A DNA stretch of 64,000 nucleotides from Raphanus sativus. Taxonomy: Eukaryota; Streptophyta; Magnoliopsida; Brassicales; Brassicaceae. Below are positions 51,481 through 63,893 of this stretch, piece after piece. The stretch's first letter is position 1, and each line of letters begins with the position of its first letter. The stretch spans positions 47,744,515 to 47,808,514 of the forward strand of contig NC_079514.1 in NCBI RefSeq assembly GCF_000801105.2, in the 5' to 3' direction. A program made the translations under genes and the position numbers. The notes beneath the pieces are model-generated. The model saw nothing but the letters and a program-made list of their open reading frames with translations, did not search any database and had not been told where the DNA came from.

Positions 51481-51822
51481 ATTTTAAATAGACAAATGTT
51501 ATTTATCAAATAAAATTTATCAGCAAATAATTTTGCATTTTGAATCTGTGAAACAAAATCTAGTACTATTTTAAAATAATAGTGTTATTATATTATATTA
51601 TTAAAGTATATAAATACCATTAAATTTAAATTTTAATAAACATGTTCCTTTTTAAAAATAGACAAATGTCACTTATCAAATAAAATTTATCAGCGTTTAA
51701 TTTTATTTTTGAAACTGTGGAACAAAATCTAGTACTGTTTTAAAATAATAGTATTATTATATTATATTATTAAAGTATTTTAATACTATTTAAAGTTAAA
51801 TTTTAATAAAATTAGTCCTTTT
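51481..51822. repeat. Direct tandem duplication, unit about 170 bp
   Basis: The segment from TTTTAAATAGACAAATGTTA (51481) to TAAACATGTTCC is repeated from about 51651 with roughly 10-15% difference, including AACAAAATCTAGTACT and TTATTATATTATATTATT. Confidence 0.85.
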
Positions 51823-52480
51823 TCAGATAAATTCTTCCAGAGCTTAAATTCTATATAGATAAAATTTATTTTTCTACTTTAGGAATGTCATGATAATGAT
51901 ATTCTTACAAAAAATAATTGTATACAGATTTTTCAAGTGTTTTATAATCCTTATTATAATTATTATAAAATATATTTTTTAAAAATCTATTCTATTATTT
52001 TATAACTTACATAAGACGGTTTTATATACACCATGTTAAATATTTTATATAGATATGTCTTTGTTAAACTACATAAATAATAATAAGTTGACATTTTGGA
52101 TTAGACCTAAAATGTTTTTGGTATAAATGCATTTACAAACATTTGATCAACAGTTAGGCCAAAAGGACTTTCCACAATTTGTATACAGATTTGATCTATA
52201 CAAACTTGAGTCTTTTGAACCAAAACGTATAGCTTTATATATTGACATTATTTGGCGGTCCAACAAACCTTTACATCACAAAAAAAAACCTCTTCAAGGT
52301 GGGACAAAAACACTGAGCACAGTGGCGGACCCATATGGAAAAGAGGGGGTGCAGCTGCAACATCTTAAATATATAAATGTGATTTGTTAAGCTAGTACAA
52401 GTGAATTTTTTTAGTTTTGTTGGTACATTCCCTTCTGCTGACACACCTTAAACCTGGTTTCAATACCAATTCAGTTCTGT
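51823..52480. other. AT-rich intergenic DNA
   Basis: No gene seen. The phrase near 52320-52365 (AGTGGCGGACCCATATGG, GGGGGTGCAGCTGCA) resembles a common Brassicaceae transposon end, but no partner end was found. Confidence 0.4.
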
Positions 52481-53520
52481 TTATGGCTAAAATGTATGCA
52501 TGATGAATTACCAATTACGGTTAGTATATTAGTTGATATATCATATATCTAGTACAGTTTTGCAATACTTAGAAGTATAAGACATCCATTAAAAACTGAT
52601 CTGTGCCACTCTAAAATAATTATCAAGATAAAAATCTATATTATTGGATCAGCCCAAAGTGTACCAAGTAAATCTTATGTTTCACCGACTCAAAAATGTA
52701 ACTCTTATAAAATACACACAAAATATAGTGACGATTCTTTAACATAAGAGTGTATATACAAATTCTCACATAAACTATATAATTTTAAACCAAAAAATCT
52801 TCAATGATAGAATATGACTTTGTATTATTATGTATAAGAAAACCAAAGCACTAATTCATATCAAATACTATTATTAATCAGAAAATAATCTGCGCAATTG
52901 AAGTACGAATAAAAATCTAGTATACTATTATAAAAATTTCAAATGAACTTTATGGAAAGAGTATAATAAAAAGTGGTTATTAAACAAGAGAGAACATCTG
53001 AGCATACTTTTGCTACTCAGTATTCTCTAATGAAACTCACACAAACACAGGCATATTGCGGCGTATTTGGATGATAAAGAACAAAACATGTCTCATGTTT
53101 TCTTCACCTAAAACATATTACTTAGATATGTGGTCTAGCCGTATAGGGAAATACATAGATTATGCTTCATATTGTCAATGTCATTAACGCATACACATAG
53201 ATGGTCAAAAACACACGATGGCTGAAATAAATCTTCTAAATTTTTTTTATCAAACATAAAGGAGTTTGAGTTTGTCTAACAAGCCAACATATGAGAATAA
53301 TTCAGTGGAATATCACAAAATAGATATAAAAACTGACCAGAGAAAAAATAAAATAAAATAAAGACACTAGCTCAATGAACCAAATGATCCTTTCCTCTTG
53401 AACTTGTCATTCACAATAGAAAGTTGGGCTCGTTGACGTTCTTTGAACGTTCGTGCACGTCTCATCAAATTAGAATCGTGTAGACATGCCTCCACGATTT
53501 TGTTGGATGGAGTCCAAAAC
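52480..53520 (+). repeat. Duplicated extensin upstream segment, copy 1 (uninterrupted)
   Basis: This roughly 1-kb stretch leading to the extensin B promoter matches 61230-64000 in the same order and orientation, once a Helitron and a retroposon are removed from the latter. It carries the unoccupied versions of both insertion sites (52638/52639 and about 53150-53166). Confidence 0.85.
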
Positions 53521-53550
53521 AGGGGAGAGAAAAGCTTTGCTATATATATA
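53403..53550 (+). promoter_or_regulatory. Extensin B promoter: shared upstream block and TATA box
   Basis: The block at 53403-53498 is shared with extensin A (28995-29084, inverted) and the window-end copy (63894-63989). A TATATATATA box lies at 53541-53550, about 90 bp before the start codon. The block-to-ATG distance is nearly the same in genes A and B (about 131 and 139 bp). Confidence 0.75.
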
Positions 53551-53636
53551 ACCCATGACCCCATTTCTTACAACACAAACAAAAACAAGAAAAACTAACC
53601 AAAGTAGTTAGGCGTTGGTAGAGAAAAAAAATCACA

Positions 53637-55586
53637 ATGAGATCTTCTTCTAGGATGGGGAGTTCAGCCCATCTAATTTACGCTCTAGGCGTTATCATCA
53701 TGGCAAATATGGTTGCTGCTTATGAACCAAGTACATATAGCTTGCCACCACTTCCGTCATATTCACCATCTCCAAAAGTAGAATACAACACTCCTCCATT
53801 ACCATATGTTGACAATTCTCCGTCACCACCACCGTACTATTCTCCATCACCAAAAGTAGACTACAAGTCTCCTCCACCACCTTATGTATACACTTCTCCT
53901 CCACCACCACCATATTATTCACCATCACCAAAGGTTGAGTACAAGTCTCCTCCTCCACCATATGTTTACAATTCTCCACCACCACCTCCTTACTACTCTC
54001 CATCACCAAAGGTAGACTATAAGTCTCCTCCACCACCATATGTTTACAGTTCCCCACCACCACCGCCATACTATTCACCATCTCCGAAAGTCGAGTACAA
54101 GTCTCCACCACCACCATATATCTACAGTTCCCCACCTCCACCACCAAATTACTCACCATCTCCAAAGGTTGAATATAAGTCTCCTCCTTCACCGTATGTC
54201 TACAGCTCTCCGCCACCTCCACCATACTACTCACCATCTCCTAAAGTTGAATACAAGTCTCCTCCACCACCATATGTCTACAGTTCCCCACCTCCACCAC
54301 CATATTACTCACCATCTCCAAAGGTTGAGTACAAGTCTCCTCCTCCACCGTATGTCTACAGCTCTCCACCACCTCCACCATACTACTCACCATCTCCTAA
54401 AGTTGAATACAAGTCTCCTCCACCACCATATGTCTACAGTTCCCCACCTCCACCACCATATTACTCACCATCTCCAAAGGTTGAGTACAAGTCTCCTCCT
54501 CCACCGTATGTCTACAGCTCTCCACCACCTCCACCATACTACTCACCATCTCCTAAGGTTGAGTACAAGTCTCCACCACCACCATATGTTTACAGTTCCC
54601 CACCACCACCACCATACTACTCACCATCCCCGAAAGTTGAGTACAAGTCTCCTCCACCACCGTATGTCTATAGTTCCCCACCACCACCACCGTACTACTC
54701 ACCATCTCCTATAGTTGATTACAAGTCTCCTCCACCACCATACGTCTACAATTCTCCACCACCACCTTATTACTCGCCATCTCCTAAGGTTGAATACAAG
54801 TCTCCTCCTTCACCATATGTCTACAGTTCCCCACCACCACCGCCATACTACTCTCCATCTCCTAAGGTAGAGTACAAGTCTCCTCCACCACCACATGTAT
54901 ACAGTTCTCCACCACCACCATATTACTCACCATCTCCTAAAGTCGTATACAAATCTCCTCCACCACCATATGTATATAGTTCTCCTCCACCACCATACTA
55001 TTCACCTTCACCTAAAGTACACTACAAATCTCCTCCACCGCTGTATGTTTACAGTTCTCCACCACCACCATACTACTCACCTTCCCCTAAAGTACACTAC
55101 AAATCTCCACCCCCACCATATGTCTATAGCTCTTCACCACCACCATACTACTCACCAGCCCCTAAAGTTCACTACAAGTCGCCACCACACCCACATGTAT
55201 GTGTGTGTCCACCACCTCCTCCATGCTATGCTCCTTCACCAAAAATAATATACAAATCTCCTCCACCTCCATATGTTTACAATTCTCCACCACCACCATA
55301 CTACTCTCCATCTCCTAAAGTATACTACAAATCTCCTCCACCACCATATGTTTACAGTTCTCCTCCACCACCATACTATTCACCTTCTCCTAAGGTGTAT
55401 TACAAGTCTCCTCCACCACCATATGTCTACAACTCTCCACCACCACTATTTTACTCACCATCTCCTAAGGTAGACTACAAGTCGCCACCACCACCATATG
55501 TTTATACCTCTCCACCACCGCCACCTTATTATTCTCCTTCTCCAAAAGCTGAGTACAAATCTCCACCACCACCTTCATATTACTGA
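53637..55586 (+). CDS. Extensin B (hydroxyproline-rich cell-wall glycoprotein)
   Basis: A single exon encodes 649 aa. The signal peptide is nearly identical to extensin A (MRSSSRMGSSAHLIYALGVI...ANMVAA). About 24 copies of the 25-26-residue unit SPPPP(P)YYSPSPKVEYK, then SPPPPYVYS, follow. The N-terminal half uses the five-proline version almost uniformly, and about 54160-54560 contains a 156-bp two-unit block in near-identical tandem copies. The same deviant cysteine module as in extensin A, HPHVCVCPPPPPCY, occurs at about 55183-55231, again in the C-terminal third between HYK and YK units. Expected to be secreted, hydroxylated, glycosylated and Tyr-cross-linked in the wall. The gene points away from extensin A with H2A.Z and ABCF4 between them, so the pair is not a simple tandem. 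No lesion seen. Confidence 0.95.
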   Translation: MRSSSRMGSSAHLIYALGVIIMANMVAAYEPSTYSLPPLPSYSPSPKVEYNTPPLPYVDNSPSPPPYYSPSPKVDYKSPPPPYVYTSPPPPPYYSPSPKVEYKSPPPPYVYNSPPPPPYYSPSPKVDYKSPPPPYVYSSPPPPPYYSPSPKVEYKSPPPPYIYSSPPPPPNYSPSPKVEYKSPPSPYVYSSPPPPPYYSPSPKVEYKSPPPPYVYSSPPPPPYYSPSPKVEYKSPPPPYVYSSPPPPPYYSPSPKVEYKSPPPPYVYSSPPPPPYYSPSPKVEYKSPPPPYVYSSPPPPPYYSPSPKVEYKSPPPPYVYSSPPPPPYYSPSPKVEYKSPPPPYVYSSPPPPPYYSPSPIVDYKSPPPPYVYNSPPPPYYSPSPKVEYKSPPSPYVYSSPPPPPYYSPSPKVEYKSPPPPHVYSSPPPPYYSPSPKVVYKSPPPPYVYSSPPPPYYSPSPKVHYKSPPPLYVYSSPPPPYYSPSPKVHYKSPPPPYVYSSSPPPYYSPAPKVHYKSPPHPHVCVCPPPPPCYAPSPKIIYKSPPPPYVYNSPPPPYYSPSPKVYYKSPPPPYVYSSPPPPYYSPSPKVYYKSPPPPYVYNSPPPLFYSPSPKVDYKSPPPPYVYTSPPPPPYYSPSPKAEYKSPPPPSYY

Positions 55587-56760
55587 AAAGCAGTAAATGT
55601 GAGTTTTAACCAGCTACCGAGTTTTATTTGATTTCATATGTTTTTTTTTTCTATATAACAAGTATGCAACTTGTTTCAATTTATTTGGAATGTTGATTAA
55701 TAATTTGGGTACAATACCTTCATATGTTGTGTTTTCTTTAATTTAATTTGTGGAAAGAGTGGTTGCGGTTTATTTGTAGTCATTTTCACATTGTGGTTAT
55801 GAATTTCTATTTTGACATGGTAATGTTGGATAACTATGTAATTCTCTTTGCATGAGTTTTGTATATGGATTGCATAACTAAATTGCATGGATTTCTTAAA
55901 ACTATATTGTAGTCTACTTCAGAAGCATGATTATTAAAAAAAAATATCACTAGAATATTAACAGTAAATCTTCAATTTGACTAGAAAATACATTTGAATC
56001 CTATGTTTTAGTATCTATTTTATTAATAGAGTATCAATCTAAAAATCTACTATACCAAAGTTATTACACCTACACATTAACTATTTATTATTTTTACTTT
56101 TATATATGTTTATTTTCTCTGCCTATACAATATTTTAAATGAAATCATTTATTACTTTTCATTATTTACTAAACATAATATAGGAACCACATTTATGAAT
56201 AGAAAGATACACTTTATGAATTTGGCAATGAGTCCCTTTTCATTTTATCATATAAATTTTTTTTTGAAAACATTTTTTTATCATTTAATTTGTATATGAA
56301 ATTTCACAAACCAAGATTGCATTCTAACATGACTACGAATAATGAATTCTGCATTAACATATGTAGTTGTATAAAACATAGTTTCTAAGACAGCCTTTAT
56401 CATAAAATATATAGAACATATATAGAAGTTTGAATGATTCTCTCTCTAGACCTTCTTCTCCAGCCTCTTCCTAGACATAAGTAATCAGAATATGTTTCCA
56501 GTAGCCAGTGATTAATCGAGAGTAACACGACTACAACACTAGCATTGAATTCGAATCATTACAGCACATATATAACTTTTGTAAGGACGATTTGTGAAAG
56601 GATCAAAACATGTACGAATATATCTCTTATCTAAGATTAAAATTTAAATATTTAAATAATTTATGTTAATTTTATTAAATAAAAAAATTTAGAAAATCTT
56701 ACATTTTCTAAAAAATTGTTTTGTAAAACGACTATATAGTTTTTTGAAAAAATGAACACA
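55587..56760. other. Extensin B 3' region and AT-rich intergenic DNA
   Basis: The 3' untranslated region probably covers the first 200-300 bp. No other gene seen. Confidence 0.5.
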
Positions 56761-56762
56761 TG

Positions 56763-57008
56763 GGCTCTCACTGGTAACCATAAAAGGAATAAAAGGAATA
56801 TGAAAAAAGGAATGAAAAGGAATAAAATAAAAGGAAAATTCATTCCTCCCCTAGTTTGATAAGGAATAATTGTAGTCTTGTATTTCTTAAATCTTAAGGA
56901 ATGTTAAGGAATCATAGATAACAAATATTCCTTGTAAATGGTGTAAATTATAAGGAATACTAAGGAATTAGCTATTCCCACACATTCCCTTGGTCACCAT
57001 TTAGAGCC
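56763..57008. mobile_element. Small terminal-inverted-repeat element (MITE), 246 bp
   Basis: The left end GGCTCTCACTGGTAACCAT and the reverse complement of the right end, GGCTCTAAATGGTGACCAA, match at 15 of 19 positions. Both ends border ATG on the host side. Internal AAGGAAT/ATTCCTT words repeat on both strands. The superfamily is uncertain (Harbinger-like or hAT-like). Confidence 0.65.
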
Positions 57009-58037
57009 ATGGTATTTTGATGAGTAAATTAGCTGATGTAGCATCCTCATTAGCAAAATTAGATGACATGACAGCTGATGTGACGACTGAAGGATGATTT
57101 TGCCAAAAAATAAAATAAAAAGGGTATATTATTTGAAATTTTCAAAAATTCAGGTATGTTTTTGACTGTCATTTAAGTCGGGTATGAATTGAACATATTA
57201 CAATATGTTGGGTAAGAAATGTCCGTTTTCCCGTTCATTACGTATGAAATATCCGTTCAATACAAACTTGTGTCAACATACAGTTATTTTTCATATAAAG
57301 TCACTCATATTTTTAACGATTGCATTATTAATAAATTCTAACATATTTTAACAGATAACGACTAATATCATGTAAGACAATTTATGTTTAATGAAATTGA
57401 TGATAAAAATTAAATAAAACTGTTATTGAATTTATTGTTAGTTTCACTAAATTGTAATTCAAAAATTGGTTTTAACCATGTTCTACACAAAATCTCTACA
57501 AGTATTTTAATGACTTTTAATACATGTATATGTATTCTTACCTGAATTGTAATATCCTATATTATATCAAACCAAATACTTCATACATAAACAGACTAAT
57601 TAACTATAAATTTAGAACACCTAAGTAGATAAAAAACTTAACATCTTTAAGATTTCAAATCTAACCCCTAATCTTTCAACCAAATCCAAATTTTAAAGTG
57701 GATGAAGCACCATATTGAATTTTACATATAAATTGATTTTGAAACCACTTAGTCATACTAATTTAGAATAATTGATTTCATTTTACATAATAAATCCTAA
57801 AATATTGATATATTTTACTTCTCAAAATACACTCTTCAAAAATATAGTCCAGTAATTATCTTAATTATATTATTCTATATCATTTATTAAAGTATATTAA
57901 TTATTCCTAAAACTAATCCAACATCATATATCTCCAAATAAAAGAAAATAATAAAATTGTCTTGAATTTTAAAAGCTTCTAAAATATAGAATTTTAACAT
58001 CTAAATTTATTTCTACGATAATGGATTATCATTACTA
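57009..58037. other. Intergenic DNA, no gene seen
   Basis: A less AT-rich piece at 57010-57270 (AGCTGATGTAGC, CAGCTGATGTGACG) may be an old transposon remnant. The rest is AT-rich. Confidence 0.4.
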
Positions 58038-58736
58038 TCTATATTATTAAAACTGAAGTACATTTTGGTACTGTTCGGATACATGGATAATTTGATAAAC
58101 GAGAGTTGTTTGGAAACATAGATATAAGATTAAGTACTTCCTTTTATTTACACATTTAGCCATTGTATTTACAATAAGTTAAGTATTTTTTGTATTTCTT
58201 TTTATTTAAGAATTTTTACACTGCATTAAAATCAACTTAAATTAATTAATTACAATGGTTGTTGTTTCTTTGTGGTGAAAATAAAAACACGAACTAAACT
58301 ACATAGTTTATATTATATAAAAGAATAAATATAGTATTACCTTATTTAGTTTAGTCAAATATAAAATTTTGAGACTTTAATTTTCAATAAAAGAAAATAT
58401 CATAAAATTAACTATAATTTGTAGAAAACTAATGCAATAAATTATAAATTTTAGTATGTTGTTTCATTTTAAAATAAATTAACAAAAAACAGGTTAATAT
58501 ATGACTAGTACAATTACATCAAATTGCATCAAGTTATAATTTTTTTAATATAATATTATGTGCAAATAAATAAATATTATCAAACAGCTACATTATAAAT
58601 TAATATACTCTAATGATAATGTAAATTACAAAACATAAAATAAACATGAAAATCTTTTATAAAACCAGCGGTTTATGAATTTATGTTGAACATAAGTTAA
58701 ATCAATCATCTGCGTGGAGCGTATATCAAATTCTAG
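58038..58736 (+). mobile_element. Short non-autonomous Helitron, 699 bp
   Basis: It starts TCTATATTATTAAAACTGAA at 58038 after a host A, the commonest Arabidopsis/Brassica Helitron start. It ends with a weak GC-containing hairpin (CTGCGTGGAGCGTAT), then ATCAAATTCTAG at 58736, followed by T. No coding capacity. Confidence 0.75.
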
Positions 58737-59734
58737 TTATAATTAAAACTGAAACTGCCATTGACCCGTATAAGATTGTACTTTGTTCACTCCAGAATCA
58801 AACAATAACTATTTTATTCAGTATATACAATTAAAAGTATATTAGGGCATCAATATTGCTGTGGGTTCTTAAACTTTTTTTTTCCTTGTCGTTTTCTGTT
58901 TTTTTTTTTAAATTAAAATAAACCAATTGTGGGCCGCCACATATCAGTGGGGCCCACAAACAGTTAAGGACAACAATTAGGACGATTCTTATTTAAGGAC
59001 ATATGGGAGAAGTCTAGGACTTTTAATGGTGGGACCCACATCAAACCACCTTAAGGACTTGTTAGGGGACGTGCGATACTTATGGTCTTAGGAGTTTAAT
59101 TCATTTCTTAAAAGTTCTATGGAATATTTTTGGGTTTTTGCCATGTCAACTAGTGTCAAGTCACGGTTGATTGCGAGTTTTCTGAAGTTAGCATGCTTTA
59201 GATTATTAAATTTTCATTAAATACAAACAAGTTTATGTACGAGTCATCAAGTTTACTGGTCTGTCCGAGAATCCGGACTTGATACGAAAACAAGAGAATA
59301 TTACTCTAACAGACACATTATGTGTTTCCAATTACTCAAAAAGACACATTGGACTTTGAGAGCACTTTCATATACTGAATTGACCAATCTATCCTTAAAC
59401 TAAGTATGTGCGTGTTCTGTTACGTCTTGTAACCAGAAAATTTCTATTTAAAAAAAAAAGAAAACCAAAAATCCATTAATAGTTTTTGATACGTAACCTT
59501 CTTTTTCCCCCAAAATATCTAAATTCCTAAATCGACAAATCTCCCCTCTCACAAACGAGTCTTAACGAGCTCTAATCACTTTATCTCTTTTTTCGATCCA
59601 GAATAGAATTTGGGAAAATCGCTCACCTCTTACAAGCTTTCGATAATTGAGACCACCAGTTTCTAGAATCTCACAAGAAAAAAAAAAAGAATCTATCGGA
59701 ATCGTTCGGCAGTATGGTTTACAGACAATCTCCG
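58737..59734. other. Intergenic DNA
   Basis: The segment 58855-59100 (GGGCATCAATATTGCT..., two GGGCCC(A/C)CA stretches, TTAAGGAC repeats) has the look of a MITE found near Brassicaceae genes, but I could not pair its ends. No gene seen. Confidence 0.4.
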
Positions 59735-60137
59735 ACATGGATGACGTGGTGGTGGATGCCGTGATGGTGGATGCTATGTTGGTAGATGTGGATACAAATG
59801 TAGAAGACGTGAGGAGGAAGAAGTGGTGGTGGATGCCGTGATAGTGGATGCTATGATAGTAAATGTGGATACATAGATGGAAGATGTGAGAAAGAGGAGG
59901 TGGTAGTAGATGCCTTGATTGTGGATGTTGTGGCGGTGGATGTAAACGTGGAGATGGAAGCAGTGAGGAAGAGAAAGTGGTCATAGATGTCGTGGTGGTG
60001 GATGTTGTGGTGGTGGATGGAGATACAGAGGTAGAAGACGTAAGGAGGAGGAAGTGGTGGTGGATACCATGTTGGTGGATGTTGTGGTGGTGGATGGTGG
60101 ATAGAAGATGTGAGGAGGAGATGGTGGTGGTGGTGGG
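59735..60137. repeat. GTGGTGGAT-type minisatellite, about 80-100 bp units
   Basis: Four to five imperfect units each run GAGGAGGAAGTGGTGGTGGAT, then repeated GATG(T/C)(C/T)GTGGTGGTGGAT words, and end in a TAGAAGA(T/C)GTGAGGA-like joint. The array is bracketed by TTTACAGACAAT on both sides (about 59718 and 60138). Triplet periodicity leaves open frames of Val/Asp or His/Thr repeats on both strands, but each is broken by stops, so no protein is called. Confidence 0.75.
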
Positions 60138-61229
60138 TTTTACAGACAATATCAACATTCAAGGTTTATTTTTATTTATTTCAAAAAGCACCTACACTCT
60201 TCTCATCTCACCAACTCTCCACCAACTACGACTTTCGTCACTCTCTCATCGATATTCCATTGATCTCCATCGTTAGATACGCCATTATACTCTATGAGTA
60301 AAAGATTCAAACTTTTTAAAACCCCATACCTCTATATCAAATACTTTGTTTCGTAAGAATTTTTTGGAGCACAGATATTGAAAAGACTTGAGTTTTGTTA
60401 AATCTTCGTCGAACATGCTTTGTGACGGACCCAAATTATCGAGAGATCCTATCTGACAATAACAATTATTTGCTCTGTTTTGTCTCTGATCTACCGGAGG
60501 TAATTACTTCAAAGTGGTGGAAGTGGCTCCGTTTCTCTTCTCTTCTCCACCAATTTCTTTGTCCACATATACGGCGTCCACAAATGGACTATCCATATAA
60601 TTGTTGTTCATAGCGTTTATGTCCAATCACAGCTCAACTTGTCTCTGTGCCCAATAAAACAACCAAAGTTACTTACTTACTTTAATATTAATTGCACCTA
60701 GTTACAAACCGGGAAAAAACGTAATCATTATTTATTAAGGCAACGAGAAGGAGAACAATGAGAGAACAATATACTTACGCTACTCAGGGGTATGAATGGT
60801 CAAGAAAAGGACAACTGTTGGGATAAAGTGTCTCAAATTCATAATGTGTCTCTCCATGAGAAACAAAACCATAAAGTGCCTGTTTCCGTAAGTCTCTCCG
60901 AAAACAATAACCTCATCTAATTTTAAAATAATTTAGTAAACATAATAGCTGTGCTAAGTGCTGGTTAAAAATGAAAGAATCACACAATGAAAAAATCAAA
61001 AAAAATTTATAGAAGATCAAAACAATTACAAATATAATTGGTTATAATTACATAAATAATTAGACGATATAATAGAGAAAATTATATAATTGTATATAGG
61101 CCTAATTGTATATACGTGTGTGTGTGTATTTCTGCTTATGTGTTTGCAAGAATAAAAATTATAATAGTAAAATATATGGTTAGTATATTGAAAGATGAAA
61201 TTTTTTTAGTATACAAATAAAAAGGTATC
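60138..61229. other. Intergenic DNA, no gene seen
   Basis: The part 60390-60620 is less AT-rich and has a 72-codon frame without a recognisable domain. The rest is AT-rich. Confidence 0.4.
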
Positions 61230-61392
61230 CAGTTCTATTTATGGTTAAAATGTATGCATGATCAATTATACATTACGGTTAGTATATTAGTTAATAAATC
61301 ATATATTTTGTACAGTTCTATAATATTTAAAAGTAAAAGACATCCAATTAAATTCTGTACCAGTCTAAAAATGATAAAAAGATATAAATCTA

Positions 61393-62564
61393 TCTATCTT
61401 ATTAAATCAGAAACATTACAACTTCTTCTAGGTGGATTTTAAAGGTGGACCTCATATATTTAAATTAAATGTTTTATTTCTTATATATAATATGTATCAT
61501 AGTCTAACTTTGCATTGATATATTTCCTTAAATACAATTCCTCTGTTTGTCCATATTCTATATATGGTTCACATTTATTACATGTCGATTTAAACAAAAT
61601 AGATTTATTTTTACGAATAAAGAATACTAAAAATATGAATTGTACTAGAATTACCCAATACAATTCATTTTAAATTGATCAGTATACTTTCATTGGTCAT
61701 ATTGATTTTATTTGCACGAATAACATTAAGTAGATAATTCATAGACACATACATAAAGATATGACTATTCTTTAATTACGTTGGGCCTAATTTACTTTCT
61801 AAAACAAATAACACATAGCTTTATATATTGTATAGAATATAGTAATATTGTATAGTATATACATATAATTCTAAAAACAAATCAAACTGAAATATAATAT
61901 ATATCGACAAAATGCTTTGAACCATTACACACAAAATATATTTGACCTGAGAGATAAAATTTACTTTGAAATTATATAATAATTATTACTAAAAATTAAA
62001 CTTCGTAATGTACAAAAAAACATAAGTTTTATATCAAATTTTGTGTTACAATAAAAAGAAACAACTCGCGCTTGCAAAGTGTTATTTTTACATACGAAAG
62101 ACAATTTTGATATTATTCTTTAAACAAAAAATTGAATTTTACAAACTCGATACTACATAAAACTAAACAATATAGAATACATTTTAAAAATAAAATCTGT
62201 GCGGGTGCGCATGGCCTTTTACGAAAAATCGTAGATATGTTTATATAATATATAAATATATTATGATACACATATTTTCTTATAAATAATACTCCGATAT
62301 AAATTTTGTATGATAAATGTTGAAAATACAAAATATATAGCACTATATATTTTAAATAATATATAAAAAATCTATTTTACGTTATCATAAAATTTAAAAA
62401 TCAAATTTGGTAATTAAAACACATTGCTTATTTAAACACATTAGTACACATTGTTATTTATCAAAATGTTATATTAATACACATAGCAATCATTTATAAC
62501 ATTTAGTACAAACAAAGATAAAAAAAAAATTGACTCCCGCTCGGTCGAACGGGTCATGATCTAG
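61393..62564 (+). mobile_element. Complete non-autonomous Helitron (family H1), 1172 bp
   Basis: It starts TCTATCTTATTAAATC after a host A (61392). It ends with a hairpin (62536-62553, arms CCCG/CGGG), seven bases, and CTAG (62561-62564), followed by T. The paralogous segment at 52631-52650 shows the unoccupied ATCTA|TATTATTGG site, confirming both ends. No coding capacity. The inverted near copy is at 1-1015. Confidence 0.94.
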
Positions 62565-63050
62565 TATTTATTAAATCTAGCCAAAAAAACTGCTTAGTAA
62601 ATCTTATGTTTTACGGAGTCAATAAATGTAACTCTTATAACATATACACAAAATATAATGATGATTTTGTATATACAAATTTTCAAATAAACTAATTAAT
62701 AAATTATATAATTTTAAACTAAAAAATCTTTCATATAATATGAAAACCAAAACACTGATTTATATCAAATACTATTATCAACCAGAAAATAATATGCGCA
62801 TTTGAATTACGCTACTATTACATTTGTAAATCAACTTTATGGACTTCTGTGGAGTATAACGAGGAAATGTTATTAAATAAGAGAGAACGTCTGAGCATAC
62901 TTTTGCTACTTAGTATGTTCTAGTGGAACACACAAGCACACACAGACAAACTGCGACATATTTGGATGATAAAGAATGAAACATGTCTCATGTACATGTT
63001 TTTCTTCACCTAAAACATAATGCTTAGATATGTGGTCTAGCCGCCTAGGG

Positions 63051-63637
63051 AAATACATAGGTTATGATCAATGTTGAACAAATCGTTAGACAGAAATTAG
63101 GCATTTTATACGAGCTTATTGTTTAGGCAACTAGCCCCCAAAATCGTTCTAGATAAATCGTTTTGTTTAAGTTCTTGATTTGCCAAAGGACAGTTACTCA
63201 GTTAGTAACTGATTAGACTGATTTTTAGAACACTAGTTATGATAGACTATTAGGTACAGGTTTACGATATGTATGGAGCTGGTCTAAATATTTACACATT
63301 GCAAGTGCAGTTGGTTCGTTAACTACCTTTCTCGTGACGAATCAAAAAGCTGAGGATCAAGAGATTCTTGACTCATGCATCCATCTTCTTCATTCTGTGT
63401 ATTCATAAGTTCTAGTTTAACCATGCGGTGGTAGGAGGCACTTGAAAGAAAACCCATTACGGTGAATCCGAGATTCGAATTCGGTTGGTCACACTGATAT
63501 GGACTATTTCTTTCGATTAAATTGAATACCTGAAAGAAAGTTTATCTATGAGCTGCATCTCCTATCTGGGGATTAGGTCTTTGTTTATAGTAGATTCGGA
63601 TTTAATTCTTTTTCAATAAAAAAATACATAGGTTATG
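63051..63637 (+). mobile_element. 555-bp retroposon with 16-bp target-site duplication
   Basis: Perfect repeats AAATACATAGGTTATG at 63051-63066 and 63622-63637 flank a 555-bp insert ending TTTTTCAATAAAAAA. The paralogous site near 53150 is empty (AAATACATAGATTATG once). A B-box-like GATTCGAATTC lies at 63472-63482 with a weak A-box-like GGTGGTAGGAGG about 45 bp upstream. The last 200 bp could therefore be a SINE, but the insert starts 350 bp earlier, so it may be a composite SINE or an unrelated non-LTR fragment. Confidence 0.85.
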
Positions 63638-63893
63638 CTTCATATTGTGTCAATGTCATTAACGCATACACATAGATGGTCAAAAACACACGATGGCTGA
63701 AATAAATCGTCTAAATCTTTTTTATCAAACATAAAGGAGTTTGAGTTTGTCTAACAAGCCAACATATGAGAATAATTCAGTGGAATATCACAAAATAGAT
63801 ATAAAAACTGACCAGAGAAAAATAAAAATAAAATAAAGACACCAGCTCAATGAACCAAATGATGCTTCCATGATCTACACAATTCTTCTTGAA

